The notes under the pieces were generated by a model. That model had not been told where the DNA came from. It saw only the letters and a program-made list of their open reading frames with translations, and did not search any database. 64,000 nucleotides of DNA from Burhinus oedicnemus (lineage: Eukaryota > Chordata > Aves > Charadriiformes > Burhinidae). The stretch covers positions 2,027,566 to 2,091,565 of the forward strand of contig VFFE01007767.1 of NCBI GenBank assembly GCA_008921705.1, read 5' to 3'. Below are positions 53,501 to 64,000 of this stretch, in pieces. The first letter of the stretch is position 1. Each line of letters begins with the position of its first letter. Made by a program: the position numbers and the translations under genes.

Positions 53501-55391
53501 AGCTCGTACAGTAGAAACCAAGGAGGATTTTCTTTCTCCAGGCTCTTCTCAGTGCAAAACATCTGTGGCTGCCTGTCCCTGGAGGCGTGATCCCAAAGCA
53601 GTTCAGTAGGAGTCTTTTCGTTCAGCTGGCCCAGGTCCAGCGTCTAAATGCACAATACAACTCAGTATGTTCCACTGTTTCTTCGAGCCAATAGAAAATT
53701 ATGTTGAATGCCCACTGATAATTTTATTAATACTGTTTAGTTATATTTTATTTTAAATTCCAGACCACAGTAATTCTCTGTGCAAATGAAAAAACTATCC
53801 CATGTTCCCCTTTGGCTTGATGACTTTTGTCTGCCTCATTTATGACCCATCTCAGTGCGCTCCTTTGTTCTGTTACACTTATTTATTATTGCTGTTGCCA
53901 AAATCAGGTTATCTCCTTTCTTCTTTGTGATACCTGATACCCCAGATTTTTGATCTCTGGCCCTGGGGAACGTCATTTGTAATTCCCAAGTGCGGAGCCT
54001 GCCGTGATGAGAGCTGCTATTGTTTATATACCGCCATCGCAATTCCCTTACCAGTGGAAAAACCTGTGGTGCAGCAGGAATTGAATATAATTTCTTGCTT
54101 CATCAGCCCTGGATTGCTGTAACTGCAATGAATCCAGTCACATTGTCAAGGCGAGGAGTGAGAGGGGAGAAAAATGGTGAAGATTTCAGTTCAGCAACTT
54201 CCAATGCACATTAGCGTGTGCTCTGTAACTTCATGAACGTGTAGTTGGGCTTGGTGATGCTCAGTTTTTACAATCCCATGGAAGTGATGGAGAGGGAGGC
54301 TGAAATGGCCAAGACAAATTTTAGAAGCTGTAATTTTTTTTCTTATGTGTAGTTGGTGGAACCCAGCAGACTTTTTCATCTCCCTGTTTATCCACCTTAC
54401 CCTAACGGCACCAGAGCAGGCACATGATGCTTGCTAGAGGGAGAATTTCTCCTGTGTCTGTCATTGACAGCATTCAGCCATCTAGAGGTCAGTGCTGGGC
54501 ACAGTGAGATATTACAGGCCGGAAGCACGTGTATCCATTGCAGATTTTTGCCAAGGCCTCTCTTAAGAAAGCACTAATAAGTCGATATGGAAGTTTACCC
54601 TTTCTTTTCCTAGCTTACTTATTCCTTACTGCTGGCAGTTACTGTGACTGCTTACAAAACTATGATAAAATGTTCTGTGACTTTCTGAATGGGTGCTCCA
54701 CAAACTGTCTGAAGCACTGTTATCTTTGCAATAAAGGAAACCCACAGCACATGTTTTATAGGGTCAAAGTGTTTTCATGCAACTTGACTATGTTACAGTC
54801 AATAAATTTTTGTGTGTGTTGTTCTCTTATGCTTTGTGTATCCTTTGTATAATAAAGAGCACATCGAATTATTAGTAAAAGGCTCAATCCTGCACTGAAG
54901 CAAATGGCCAATTAGCTGTAATATTTATGTTTCTTGTCTAAGGACTTCAGGTCTGTTTGTGATGCCAGAGCATCAGCATTTTCTTCCTGGTTTCGAATCA
55001 GTGAACTCTAACCTGTATGTCTGATCAATAAACCATTTAAGTCTGTCACTGGCTACATGTACTTAGAACACCTGGCACTGAAACCCCTGATTTCAGCTTT
55101 CCTAGCTGTGAATATCAGATTAGGGTAAGATGGTACTTGCGTAAGTAAAAATGTATTTAAAACTCTCATATTCCTTTAACATGCAGCCCATTTTATTGCT
55201 GTTTATAGTTGTTATTTTCTTTAGGTGCTGAGGTCCCAAAGTGTTTTATTTATGCAGGTGACAAATTATTTGGTCTTGAGGGTTTGTTTTTTTCCCCTTT
55301 TTTTCTGTAGATGTCAAGGTTGTCACAACCCACATCATGTTTTGCTCAGTCAGTAACTTTATGTCTTATATGTTTTTCCTTTTCTTTCCAG

Positions 55392-56224
55392 ATGCAGAGG
55401 GAAATTGCTTATATGGGCCGAGATGGCCCAAGCGCTTCCCGCCCCGGATCTGCCACACACCCTCCGCACGTGATGCCCAGCTCTCCGCCCTCCACCCCAG
55501 TGCCCCACTCCATGCCTCCCTCTCCGTCCAGGATTCCCTATGGCGGGGGCCGGCCGATGGGTGTGCCAGGCAATGCCACCATCCCCAGGGACCGGCTCTC
55601 CAGTGTGCCAGCCTCGCGCTCAATATCACCCAGCCCAAGCGCCATTTTGGAGAGACGGGACGTAAAGCCAGATGAGGACATGAGTAACAAAAACCTTGCC
55701 CTGATGCGAAATGAAGGTCTGTACGGTGATCCCTACTTGTTTCACGAGGGGAGGATGAGTGTGGCTGCACCCCACTCTGGACACCCCCTTGATGCCCCCG
55801 ATCACATTGTAGCCTACCATCGCAGTGCCATGAGGTCATCAAGCACTTACTGCAACCCCTCTATGCAGCCTGAAATGCTGGAGCAATCCTTGTACAGACC
55901 AAAGTCACGAAAGTACCCAGAGAGCCATTTGCCCACTCTCGGCTCTAAAACGCCTCCCGCCTCACCCCACAGGGTGGCTGACATGAGAATGATCGATATT
56001 CATCCTCACCATGGCGCTCACATTCTCCCCCACACCATCCAGCCTGACAGGTCTTCCCCCAGCCGCCAGTCCTTCAAAAAGGAGCCGGGACCGCCAGTGT
56101 TTGTGGATGCGAAAGCACGGAGCGCCCTCGGCCTCCCAGGCATGGCAGAGGTGGTGCCCTCTCCAGTCGACAAGCAGGCTTTTGGCTATGGGTCACCTGC
56201 GATGCCCAAGGACAAGGAGACAAG
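55392..56224 (+). CDS. KIAA1217: KIAA1217 large exon: Pro/Ser-rich disordered region
   Basis: An 833-nt exon after TTTTCTTTCCAG, phase 0, 277 codons plus two bases of an Arg codon before donor GTAAGG at 56225. It starts MQREIAYMGRDG and ends PKDKET(R). Order of features: a Pro/Ser-rich stretch with PSSPPSTPVPHSMPPSPSR (about residues 30-48 of the exon), NATIPRDRLSSVPASRSIS, SPSAILERRDVKPDEDMS, the tyrosine motif NEGLYGDPYLFHEGRMS (codons at 55710-55760), YHRSAMRSSSTYCNPSMQ, KYPESHLPTLGSKTPPASPHR, a His-rich patch near IHPHHGAHILPH, and QPDRSSPSRQSFKKEPG. It matches KIAA1217 throughout; the same region in SRCIN1 carries EGLYA-type sites that Src/Abl phosphorylate and Csk binds (family knowledge). 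The GC content is clearly above that of the introns. The Met at 55392 is internal, not a start: the exon is reached by splicing. An in-frame upstream acceptor exists at 55310/55311. Confidence 0.96.
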
Positions 56225-57371
56225 GTAAGGCAGAGCCAGGACTTAATTTATGCAAATGAGAAACGTTCCTAATCTGCACATCTTGTGTCATTTAACACCC
56301 AGGGGACAATGTAATGTGTAGGAGGCTGCTGCACTGGGCTGCAGTGTTTATTAGCCGTCTGTCAAGGTAGTTAGTAATTTAGAGGAGATGCGGCACCACC
56401 CGTTATTAATCTGAAAGTATTGTCAACCCATGATGAATCCCTAGTTATTTTCATTTGTGTAAATTTCAGTCATTGGAAAAAATATAATAAAATAAAATGA
56501 TTAACTAGGATTTTTCTTTCCAGACAACCAGATCATGTTACAAGAACAAATGATGTTCTGTTCCTGCTAATAAGGGAATATATTTCACCCTGTTAAGAAT
56601 GACACTCTGATATTGCAATTTTGGTTCTTTATGGAGTGGAGTTTTTCTCATCTAGTGTTAGGAAATGGGAAGAATTTATCATTACTGTCTTATCTCCTGT
56701 AAAACATGAATTTGCATAAAAATAGGACAGTTGTTTATAATAATGTTTCTCGAGGGGAAACTGCTGAGAAGAGCAAGTCTGTCCCAAGGAAGAAATTGAA
56801 ACAGAAATGCTGTTGTTCCCAATGATTTTTCCAGCATCACAAACAGTTGGTGACCTGACTGTTGTTAACTCTTGTGCACTGACAATGATGACAATGATCT
56901 CTCCTGTCTTTTTAAGGACCGGATTTACGCAAAGGTCTGTGAAGGCTTCTCCTGCCATAGACCCTACCCTAGGAGAAAAAAATCCTTACACTGCCAGTCA
57001 GTTGCTGTGTATTTCTATGAGTTGCGCTAATCTCTAGCGTATTGTTTGTGCTGTTAACTTTTATAGAGCTCTTTAGAGAAGTGAAGATGAATAGCTGGAA
57101 AATGCTGAGCTCACAGAGGCCAAAGGTAACTGCTGACTGCCTTAACCACTGGGGAGATACAGAGCTTCATATAGCCCCCAAACTTCCCCTCCACCTGAGC
57201 AACTTGCTCAACAATTTGTTGCCTCTGACCACGCTTGGCCAGAAAAAAGAATGTGTTGTGAGGTCCGTTGGTGGAGAGAGAATGGAGGACAGAAGAAAAT
57301 CATCCATCCACAAAAATTACAGGCTTATAGCTTGGTAGTTATGTTGACACAAGGGTATGAGTAAGGGCATA

Positions 57372-57948
57372 TGTTATGGTTTAACCCCAGCCAGCAACTA
57401 AGCACCACGCAGCTACTTGCTCACTCACCCCCAGTGGGATGGTGGAGAGAATCTGAAGAGTAAAAGTCATAAAACTCGTGGGTTGAGATAAAGACAGTTT
57501 AATAAGTAGAACAAAAGCCGCGCACACAAACAAAGCAAAACAAGGAATTCATTCACTACTTCCCATGGGCAGGCAGGTGTTCAGCCATCTCCAGGAAAGC
57601 AGGGCTCCATCACGCGTAACGGTTACTTGGGAAGACAAACGCCGTAACTCCAAACATCCCTCCCTTGTTCTTCCCCCAGCTTTATATGCTGAGCATGATG
57701 TCATATGGTATAGTATATCCCTTTGGCCAGTTTGGGTCAGCTGTCCTGGTTTTGTCCCCTCCCAGCTTCTTGGGTGCCTCTTGCCTTCGTGTTGGCAGGT
57801 CAGTATGAGAAGCTAGAAAGTCCTTGACTGCTTAGCAACAACTAAAATATTAGTGTGTTATCAACATTATTCTCATCCTAAATCCAAAACACAGCACTAT
57901 ACTGCTGCTAGTAAGAAAATTAACTCTATCCCAGCCAAAACCAGACCA
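57372..57948 (-). mobile_element. Solo LTR of an avian endogenous retrovirus, reversed
   Basis: A 577-bp element bounded by TG and CA with an exact 5-bp target duplication GCATA (57367-57371 and 57949-57953). Read on the - strand it has LTR structure: a TATAAA box (57681-57686), then an ATTAAA poly(A) signal (57498-57503), and short inverted ends. Its sequence resembles a solo LTR family common in neoavian genomes; the 5-bp duplication fits the ERVL or class I groups. No gag, pol or env is present and no second LTR follows, so it is the remnant of LTR-LTR recombination. The exact duplication and intact signals suggest moderate age. It is antisense to KIAA1217. Confidence 0.92.
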
Positions 57949-57953
57949 GCATA
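57949..57953. repeat. 5-bp target-site duplication of the LTR (right copy)
   Basis: GCATA, identical to 57367-57371 on the other side of the LTR. The exact pair fixes both element borders. Confidence 0.9.
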
Positions 57954-60900
57954 TTACAATCTAGGATCGGTGAAAACTGATTTGTATCTATTTATTTCCA
58001 AGAAAAAGATGCAGTTACCTGAAATTTCATTCCAAGCTGCCATTATTACAACTAGGAAGTAACTTGAGTCATATTTGCCAGTTCGAATCCAAGAGAGAGC
58101 TTTCAGATTGAAAATTTTACAAGGTTCATGTTAGGGAGTTGAAAATAAGGGAGGACGCCAACAACATTCCGGTCTGTGTGACCTTCTCTCTCCCCTCTGG
58201 GCATCTCATCTGTTCGCTCAGCTACACAGATATCCACATGGCTGTGTATTTGTGAATATATAAAGAGCAACTATACAGATAGTTCTGCAAGTCCTTAAGG
58301 GGAGCTTTGCACCAGGAGTTTTAGTCCTGGTCCCAGAATATATATACAGTGATGAAAATAGCATTTGCTTAATTACACTTCCAAATAAATACATGACCTT
58401 AAAATTCAGTGTGGTGTGTGTTAGCCACATGGCACTGAAAAATCATTATGAAAGATGCCTTTATGTGTTGTGGGTTTTTTTAACCTTGAGAAAGTGTGAC
58501 TTGGAAAATATAATTGTAAATATCAAAAGCAATTCATGCAAATTCGTGTGTTTTCTAACCACTGCAATATTAAGAATTGGGTTTGAGTTCTACAGGCACA
58601 AAATGCTCTAAGCCTTATTTTAGCTTTGTAATAATTTCATAAACTTTGAAAGCAAACACTGTTGAAATTGTACTAAACTAAACAAGTAGCACTAAGGGTA
58701 TCCAGGCTGAGGTGCTCTTTTCCTGCTTCAGCAGGGGCTGAATTGTTACAAGGTTGTTATGAATGCCTGAAAGGTGACGTATATAATGGCAGAAAGGTAT
58801 CCCATACCTTGTCGTGTAGGACTTGCAGTTTACACTCATAAGCAGTACAGCTGGGCTAGCTTCTGTGAGTAAGAATATTTTGGGATTGGAGAGATGGGGC
58901 CGAGTTCATCCTCTTCCAGGCATGGTAAAATGAGGTGTATGCTGCTCTGTCATGCACATTATCCACTTGCTGATAACTGTGCAAAGAGCCTAAAAACCAG
59001 GCCACAGAAAGCAAATGGTGGCGTGTTCAGTCAGCCTGCATGCAGACGGTGTCAGGTGTGGGGTAGCAGCAAAAGGGCAGATTGAGTATGTGTTCGCCTT
59101 GGGGATACTGAGAAGGGAGGCTTTTTGCATTTGTGCACTTTGACAAGAGAGACTCCTCATCTTGACTCATTCAAGAGTGGGTTGAGGACCCTGCAAGCAT
59201 CAAATTCATCATCTCAGCACTGTTGTTCCTTCAGTCCCTAGTGGAGTGTGCTGAGAACAAAGAAAACATCTCTTGTGTCACCTCTTTGTGGAAATTACCT
59301 TGAAGTAGCACTGTTGCAACCTCAGGACAATGCAGAGTGTAAGTCAGAGAAAAGATTAAAATAGACAGTGACAATGCCAGAAGTTAAACTGAATCTCTCT
59401 TCCTCTGTTAATTCTTCCAGTCTGGGTCTGAAGTGGGTATATATGTACTTTATGAATATATTGGGTAGTTATAGCAGATCAGACCTCTCACTGACCGTAT
59501 CCTGGTTTTGTTGAAGAAAATGGGTCCATTACCTTTGGAATGTTAACTGCAGCTGATTTGAGTCTACAGAAGATGAAAACTGGTATTTCCGATCTCTTCT
59601 TTCGGAGTTTCCCGTTTTAGTTTTGCATTGTGGAAGCCAGTCACGTCAAGCCTGTTATTTAAGCCAGAGTTGAGGGGGATTTAATTGCTTCATGTAATTC
59701 TTTCTTGTGTCTGTTTTACCTCCGGTATTTTCAGCGTAGCTACTTCTGCAGTATAAAGCATTGAATAAATTCTCACAGTAATTAATTTACCAGAAGAGTT
59801 CCATATACAGCTCTTTTACAGCAGTGAGAAGAACCAAGTTCGTGGAGATTTAAAAGATAAAAGATGTTAGTATTCATATGCACAAAAATATTAGAGGTTA
59901 TAACAGGTTGCAGCAGTTCATCTTCAAGGGGTCATCATCCCTTAAATCTGAGGTTTACAGGAAGAATGAGTAAATTTTTGTGAGTGAGCATGAGTTGTTT
60001 AAACAGTGATTTGCTATCATATTTTTGGATGGCCCATTTATGTAGCTTATGGTGGACAGTTCTGGAAGTTACTACAGGCAAAGCAGATGTTTAAATGTTG
60101 ATAAATTGGAAAAGAAGCTGTTAATCCCAAAGTACATTAAATTAAATGCCGTTTAACTTATGTTCTTTGCATTTAAAACACAGGTTGTGTTGCAAAATTC
60201 CAGGTTATTTGATAGAATATATATAAAATAAATGCTGCTACTCACTAAAATACAATCCTTAGAATAGCAAGATAGCTCTATAGAACATTTTTCCCCCAAA
60301 AGCATTTCAGAAGTGTACTGTGGTTCTGTTCTGTCTGAACACAACTTTTGTGCTCTTCTTTTTATGCCACATTAGTGAGAAAAGATGATGGTAGAACTGA
60401 GCAAAAAATGTGATCACATTCACAGGTCATGGCTTGCAGTTCAAGACTAAAGTGCAATGGCCATGTGTAGGTTATTGGATATTGTTCCTACTACAAAACC
60501 ACTTTATTGTTTGATATGTTAAAGTATGGATGGACACTCTATGCATTAGGGAAAAATGGTCATACTCTGTAAAGCAGTGGGAGACTCTGTCAGGAATGCA
60601 CTGAGAATTGTGTAAGAAAGGTGGACTTTGCAGATACACCCTCTCAGACACTTTCCACAGGGTCAAAACTGTATCTTCCTTTGTGAAAGATGTTGAATAA
60701 CCAGGCAGAAAAATGAATGCAAATGAGCAATACAGGACAGAGGAAGGGTAAACTGTACTTCAGCTTCCTTCTGTTGGAGGAACTGTTTGTAGGAAGATGA
60801 GATGCAGGCTCTTGGATGAGAGTTGTCAAATAGTATCACAGCTGGCAGTACTTCAGAGCTTCCCTTTTCCCTTTAGGTTCAAGCTGTAGAAAGTTTGAGT

Positions 60901-62170
60901 TTAACCTTAGTCTTACAAGACTGAAACATTCACCTGTGTGTATCTTTCCCTTGGGAGGAGAGCAGAGTACAGAAGAGTTCTGCTGATCTTTGCTTACACT
61001 CTTCCAGGATATCCACTCTACTGTTTTTGGGGCACTGGGGGGTAAAGTCTGACTGTGCCACTTTCACTTGGTTCTAGGGAAGCCACTGGGAGCAAAGACA
61101 AGCTACTCCCGTTTCCTTTCTTCTTCCAGTGAGATAAAAAAAATTCTAACGAAATGTTTCTCTCACAGGGTAATATAAAAAGAGATTTATTTTTCCCTGT
61201 CTCTGACCCTCTTTTTGATTACTATATAGACTTCACTCAGGTTTAACTATAAAATATGAAGTCACTGAAAATCTTTCTCCAGGACAGTGTGCCAATTAGT
61301 TCATAGTGCCAGACTTGGTATTTGAGTATATCTGTTATGGATGATGCGCTGCACAGCCTAGGGTCAGACAGGAACATGAATGAACAGTTACACAGCCCAG
61401 TTCTAGTTTGTGTCTGTGCAAAGTATCTTCTCAGTGATGTGAATAATAAAGATGTCCCCAGGAAAGGGAAGGAACATGCAAGTCACACTTAAATATCGTC
61501 ACTGTGAGAAGTGGGTACCAATTCAGCAATATACTGCACCCTGCTTGGGATTACTTCCAGTTAATTGCAGTAGAGGGAATGACATGAAACCTCAGTGAAG
61601 CTGTAAGGAAGAAGTCTGGTGATGAAATCGGATGTTTCAGTGCACGGTCCTCGGAGATGCAAGGGCTTGTTTTGCTTCTGCTGAATTTGGGGAGCGAGAT
61701 GCTGAGGCAGGGCCCCAGTGCCTGGACATACGTGGGGCTGGGGCTATGGATCAGGCTGCCGGAGAGAACAGGGCTGGCGAGCAGCCCATGCCTGCTTTGC
61801 TGGCCAAGGTCTGTGACAAGCCAAAGCCAAGCCCGACGGAGAGGTCTGCCAGAGCTGGGAGTCGCTTCTGACCTTGTCCCCTCCTTTCCTCACCCAACCG
61901 TTCTACCACCTCTGACTCTCCCAGCATTCACAGGAAAACAATGTGAAACAATGCCTTTCCATGCTCAGGCTGATAAAATAGCCATTTCTTTTCCAACTGC
62001 TGTAGAAGGGACCCTCCCTGCTCTTCCTGGGTGGTGGAGAGGTGCAGATTTATCTGGAAAATTAATCTGGGAAGAGACAGGGTTCGGCCTTCTCATGCTA
62101 CCACCGCCGGCAAAGAGGCACCACTGCATTCTGTTCTGCCTGACCCTTGCTCCTAGTGCTCTGTGTCCCC

Positions 62171-62326
62171 GACCTGCCCCATGTCACCAGAGTGCTGGCC
62201 TATCCTGTGCCCTGGGAGCCCTGGCCTGCCCCATGTCACTGGTGTGGCGGCCTGCTCTATGCTGGGGGGACATTGGCCTGCTCCATGCTGTGGGGACCCC
62301 GGCCTGCCCGGTGCAGGAAGGGATGG
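62171..62326. repeat. 26-bp degenerate minisatellite, six units
   Basis: Six consecutive 26-bp units start at 62171, 62197, 62223, 62249, 62275 and 62301, each opening with GGCCTGCC or a close variant (the first has GACCTGCC). The inner parts vary, for example 'ccatgtcac' versus 'ctatgctgg'. The unit is not a multiple of three, which argues against coding use. It sits within a GC-richer patch that opens long but featureless frames in two phases. Confidence 0.85.
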
Positions 62327-64000
62327 CGGGACAGGCTGTTCCCCCCACCTTCTATCTCCACAGCGTGAGGTAGAGAGTATAATGTTGACAACCAAAAATG
62401 TACAACTGTCACAACAGTGCCAGCATCCCTGCAAGACCCTGGCCTGGCAGAGGCTGAGGGAAGCATTCATTTTCTCCCTCCAGAGCCCAGGTTTCTCCAG
62501 CCCTTCACAGGGAAGCTGGAGGGGAATGGGGTGGCTGTGGCACCCGTCCCTGCTCCTCTGGGGCCATGTGGCAGACAGCAGGACTAGGCCACCAGCCCTC
62601 CAGCCACGTCAGCCCAGGGCATGGCCCTGCCACCAGGCCGGCCGTGTTCCTCCCTGCCCACGCTGGAGCACGCTGCCTCCCACTGTCTTCAGTCAGACTG
62701 CCGGCTCTCTGAAAATCAGATCGTTTAGTTTAATGCCTAAAAGGCGCCTCCTTTCAGACACCTGTTTTTGAAATGTTTGGTGCTGATGGTCATAACGAGT
62801 CTGGGTATTACAGTGAAACGATTACAGGAAAAATCCTGCCTTGTCTTTAACAGAGTAACTCCAGAGCACATGTAGATTCTTCACATTCTTAATGCTTTTA
62901 CCATATGAAAAATAATGTGTTCTGTGCAATTGATTCCAGTATTTCATTCGTTTTTCATCATCTCCTATCTCTGAAACATCCCTCTCCCTCTTAACAACAT
63001 ATTTTCCTAGATTTCATGGCAAAGGACAAGATCAGCTTTGTGTTGCCATAATCTCTTTTGAAGCAGAAAATTGTTTCCAGATTATCGAATGTGGGATGGA
63101 AAAAACATCATATTTATGAATTGGTAAAACAGATAGACTTCCAATTGAGTTTAGTTCCAGGAAGGTTTTGTGATGATTATCTGGGAAATAAAAATGTTTT
63201 CATTATTAAGTGTCAAAAATGCTGCATTAAAGTTTGTTAGAATATATTTATCCCAGGCTTTTAGTACTTGTTTTTGTTCCAAAGGTTACTGTAGCCTGAA
63301 CCAGTTTCTTATTTTAAAACTTATAATAGTGGAAATTCTGTAACTTATTTCTTGGTTTGAAATGAATTAGGTCAGATTCACTAGTCTTCTCATCACTGTT
63401 CAAAATACCTTTCAACATGAAGACAGAAAAATAAAACGCGCACGCACACTGTATTAAATTGCTGTAAGGACATGTCTGCCAGCTGGGGACTGACTGAGCA
63501 CTCTTCTTCCCTCCTTGGGTCTGTTAGCATCTCATTACTTGTTTTGCTGCCCTGTTTTCTCAATGTCCGGGTGTCTTGAAGGCTCTCCTGGCTATGGTAT
63601 CTGTATGCTATCCTAGCAAACCTCTATTTCATTCCCTGAATGTCAATGAAATAATTAACCTGAGTAATCTGGCTGGCTGCAAGCTGGGCTGGTTACATGC
63701 TTTGTATCATGTCAGTTTGCTTTTGCCTGATATTGGTGCCTACATTTGAGTTTATATGGCCCTTATTGATTGGCATTATTGCTTTGGCCACCAAATGGCA
63801 ACTGGAGCTGGGGGTGGCCAGCTGCTCCCATGTGCCCAGGATGCCGCAGTGGTGATGGATGGCCTCTGCAGCAGGCTGAGTATGGAGCTGCGTGTGTCTG
63901 TCCCATCTTCTTTTCATCAGTCATCACTGCTGGTCTTAGTCACTTGCCTTTTGATAAGTTTTGTTCTCAGTCATCTTCCAAAATCACGGCCTGCAGTTAG

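Larger units (their letters stand above)
31635..55391 (+). other. KIAA1217 intron, 23.8 kb
   Basis: Begins GTAAGT and ends TTTTCTTTCCAG, a phase-0 intron. Contents I can identify: a young reversed CR1 (41537-42135), a perfect 22-bp palindrome (42550-42571), an ATGT-type repeat (43895-43922) and A/C-rich runs (45015-45058, 47188-47257, 47465-47520). A second acceptor-like site sits 81 nt before the end (55310/55311). 31.6-41.5 kb, 48-52.7 kb and 53.2-55.3 kb are AT-rich with only short featureless open frames; I see no gene there. Confidence 0.85.
1..64000 (+). other. KIAA1217: KIAA1217 (SKT/sickle tail) gene, internal part
   Basis: The whole window behaves as one stretch of a large + strand gene: four coding exons with canonical AG/GT borders and compatible phases, separated by introns of 17,193, 5,403 and 23,757 bp, with intron continuing past both edges. 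The encoded peptide is recognisable as KIAA1217 (SKT), the paralogue of SRCIN1/p140Cap. Known from the family: a cytoplasmic, cytoskeleton-associated, coiled-coil protein; mouse Skt/Etl4 is needed for normal notochord and intervertebral-disc development. Upstream coding exons and the downstream coiled-coil and C-terminal exons are not in the window; I looked for the next exon after 56224 and did not find it. All four exons are open and the junctions intact, so this is a working gene, not a pseudogene. No start codon, stop codon or poly(A) site of the gene is visible here. Confidence 0.9.
56225..64000 (+). other. KIAA1217 intron (5' part), downstream of last exon in window
   Basis: Starts GTAAGG and runs to the window edge without the next exon, whose peptide I looked for and did not see. 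It contains a reversed solo LTR (57372-57948) and a GC-richer patch (about 61.6-62.7 kb) with a 26-bp minisatellite. 58-61.6 kb and 62.8-64 kb are AT-rich and hold no gene I can support. Confidence 0.85.

Noticed and set aside
55311..55313. ATG at the start of the 305-codon frame as the true protein start
   Set aside because: The preceding bases are a splice-acceptor-like tract and the exon proper joins in phase to 31634. The family protein continues upstream, so this is not the gene's main start.
55366..55842. Open frame of 158 codons on the - strand
   Set aside because: Shadow of the GC-rich coding exon on the + strand.
61657..62373. Open frame of 238 codons on the + strand, plus an overlapping frame at 62163-62771
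   Set aside because: The frames span a 26-bp tandem repeat whose period is not a multiple of three, the composition is Pro/Cys/Trp/Leu-rich as expected from GC-rich DNA, and no domain is seen. It lies inside a KIAA1217 intron.
1..64000. Prokaryotic-type systems (CRISPR, operons, phage or defence islands)
   Set aside because: No arrays of spaced direct repeats and no dense collinear genes. Introns, splice sites, CR1 and LTR show this is vertebrate nuclear DNA.

Overview
This window is nuclear DNA from a vertebrate, most likely a neoavian bird. Four short, well-separated coding blocks with consensus splice sites sit in AT-rich intronic sequence. The repeats are bird-like: several CR1 LINE fragments of different ages and one solo endogenous-retrovirus LTR with a 5-bp target duplication. 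The type of young CR1 tail and of LTR, both recognised from memory, points to Neoaves rather than a chicken-like bird. There are no operons, CRISPR arrays or tRNA/rRNA genes, and I saw no second gene.

The only gene I can support is an internal part of the bird orthologue of KIAA1217 (SKT, sickle tail; mouse Etl4/Skt), on the + strand. The four exons are 8550-8745, 25939-26137, 31541-31634 and 55392-56224. Their phases join perfectly (0/1, 1/2, 2/0, 0/2) into 1,322 nt, or 440 codons plus 2 nt, with no stop. They encode a Ser-rich linker, an N-terminal globular module that resembles the one in SRCIN1/p140Cap and the AIP3/Bud6 family, and a long Pro/Ser-rich disordered region with a Src-type tyrosine motif. 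The first coding exons lie before the window. The central coiled coil and C-terminus lie after it.

Layout: 1-8549 is intron with a small CR1 tail at about 4.65 kb. 8746-25938 is a 17.2-kb intron with an ancient reversed CR1 (10.4-11.1 kb), a local CpG-rich patch (12.6-13.06 kb), a decayed CR1 reverse-transcriptase fragment (15.8-16.5 kb) and a fresher CR1 3' part (23.65-24.41 kb). 26138-31540 is a 5.4-kb intron dominated by a pyrimidine-rich, probably L2-like ancient LINE. 31635-55391 is a 23.8-kb intron with a young reversed CR1 (41.5-42.1 kb), a perfect 22-bp palindrome and A/C-rich runs. From 56225 to the end is intron with a reversed solo LTR (57372-57948) and a GC-rich patch holding a 26-bp degenerate minisatellite.

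I found no undescribed biological system. The observations most worth checking are an in-frame upstream acceptor that would add 27 codons to the large exon, a competing acceptor before the first exon, the antisense LTR with its own TATA box and poly(A) signal, and the CpG-rich intronic patch.
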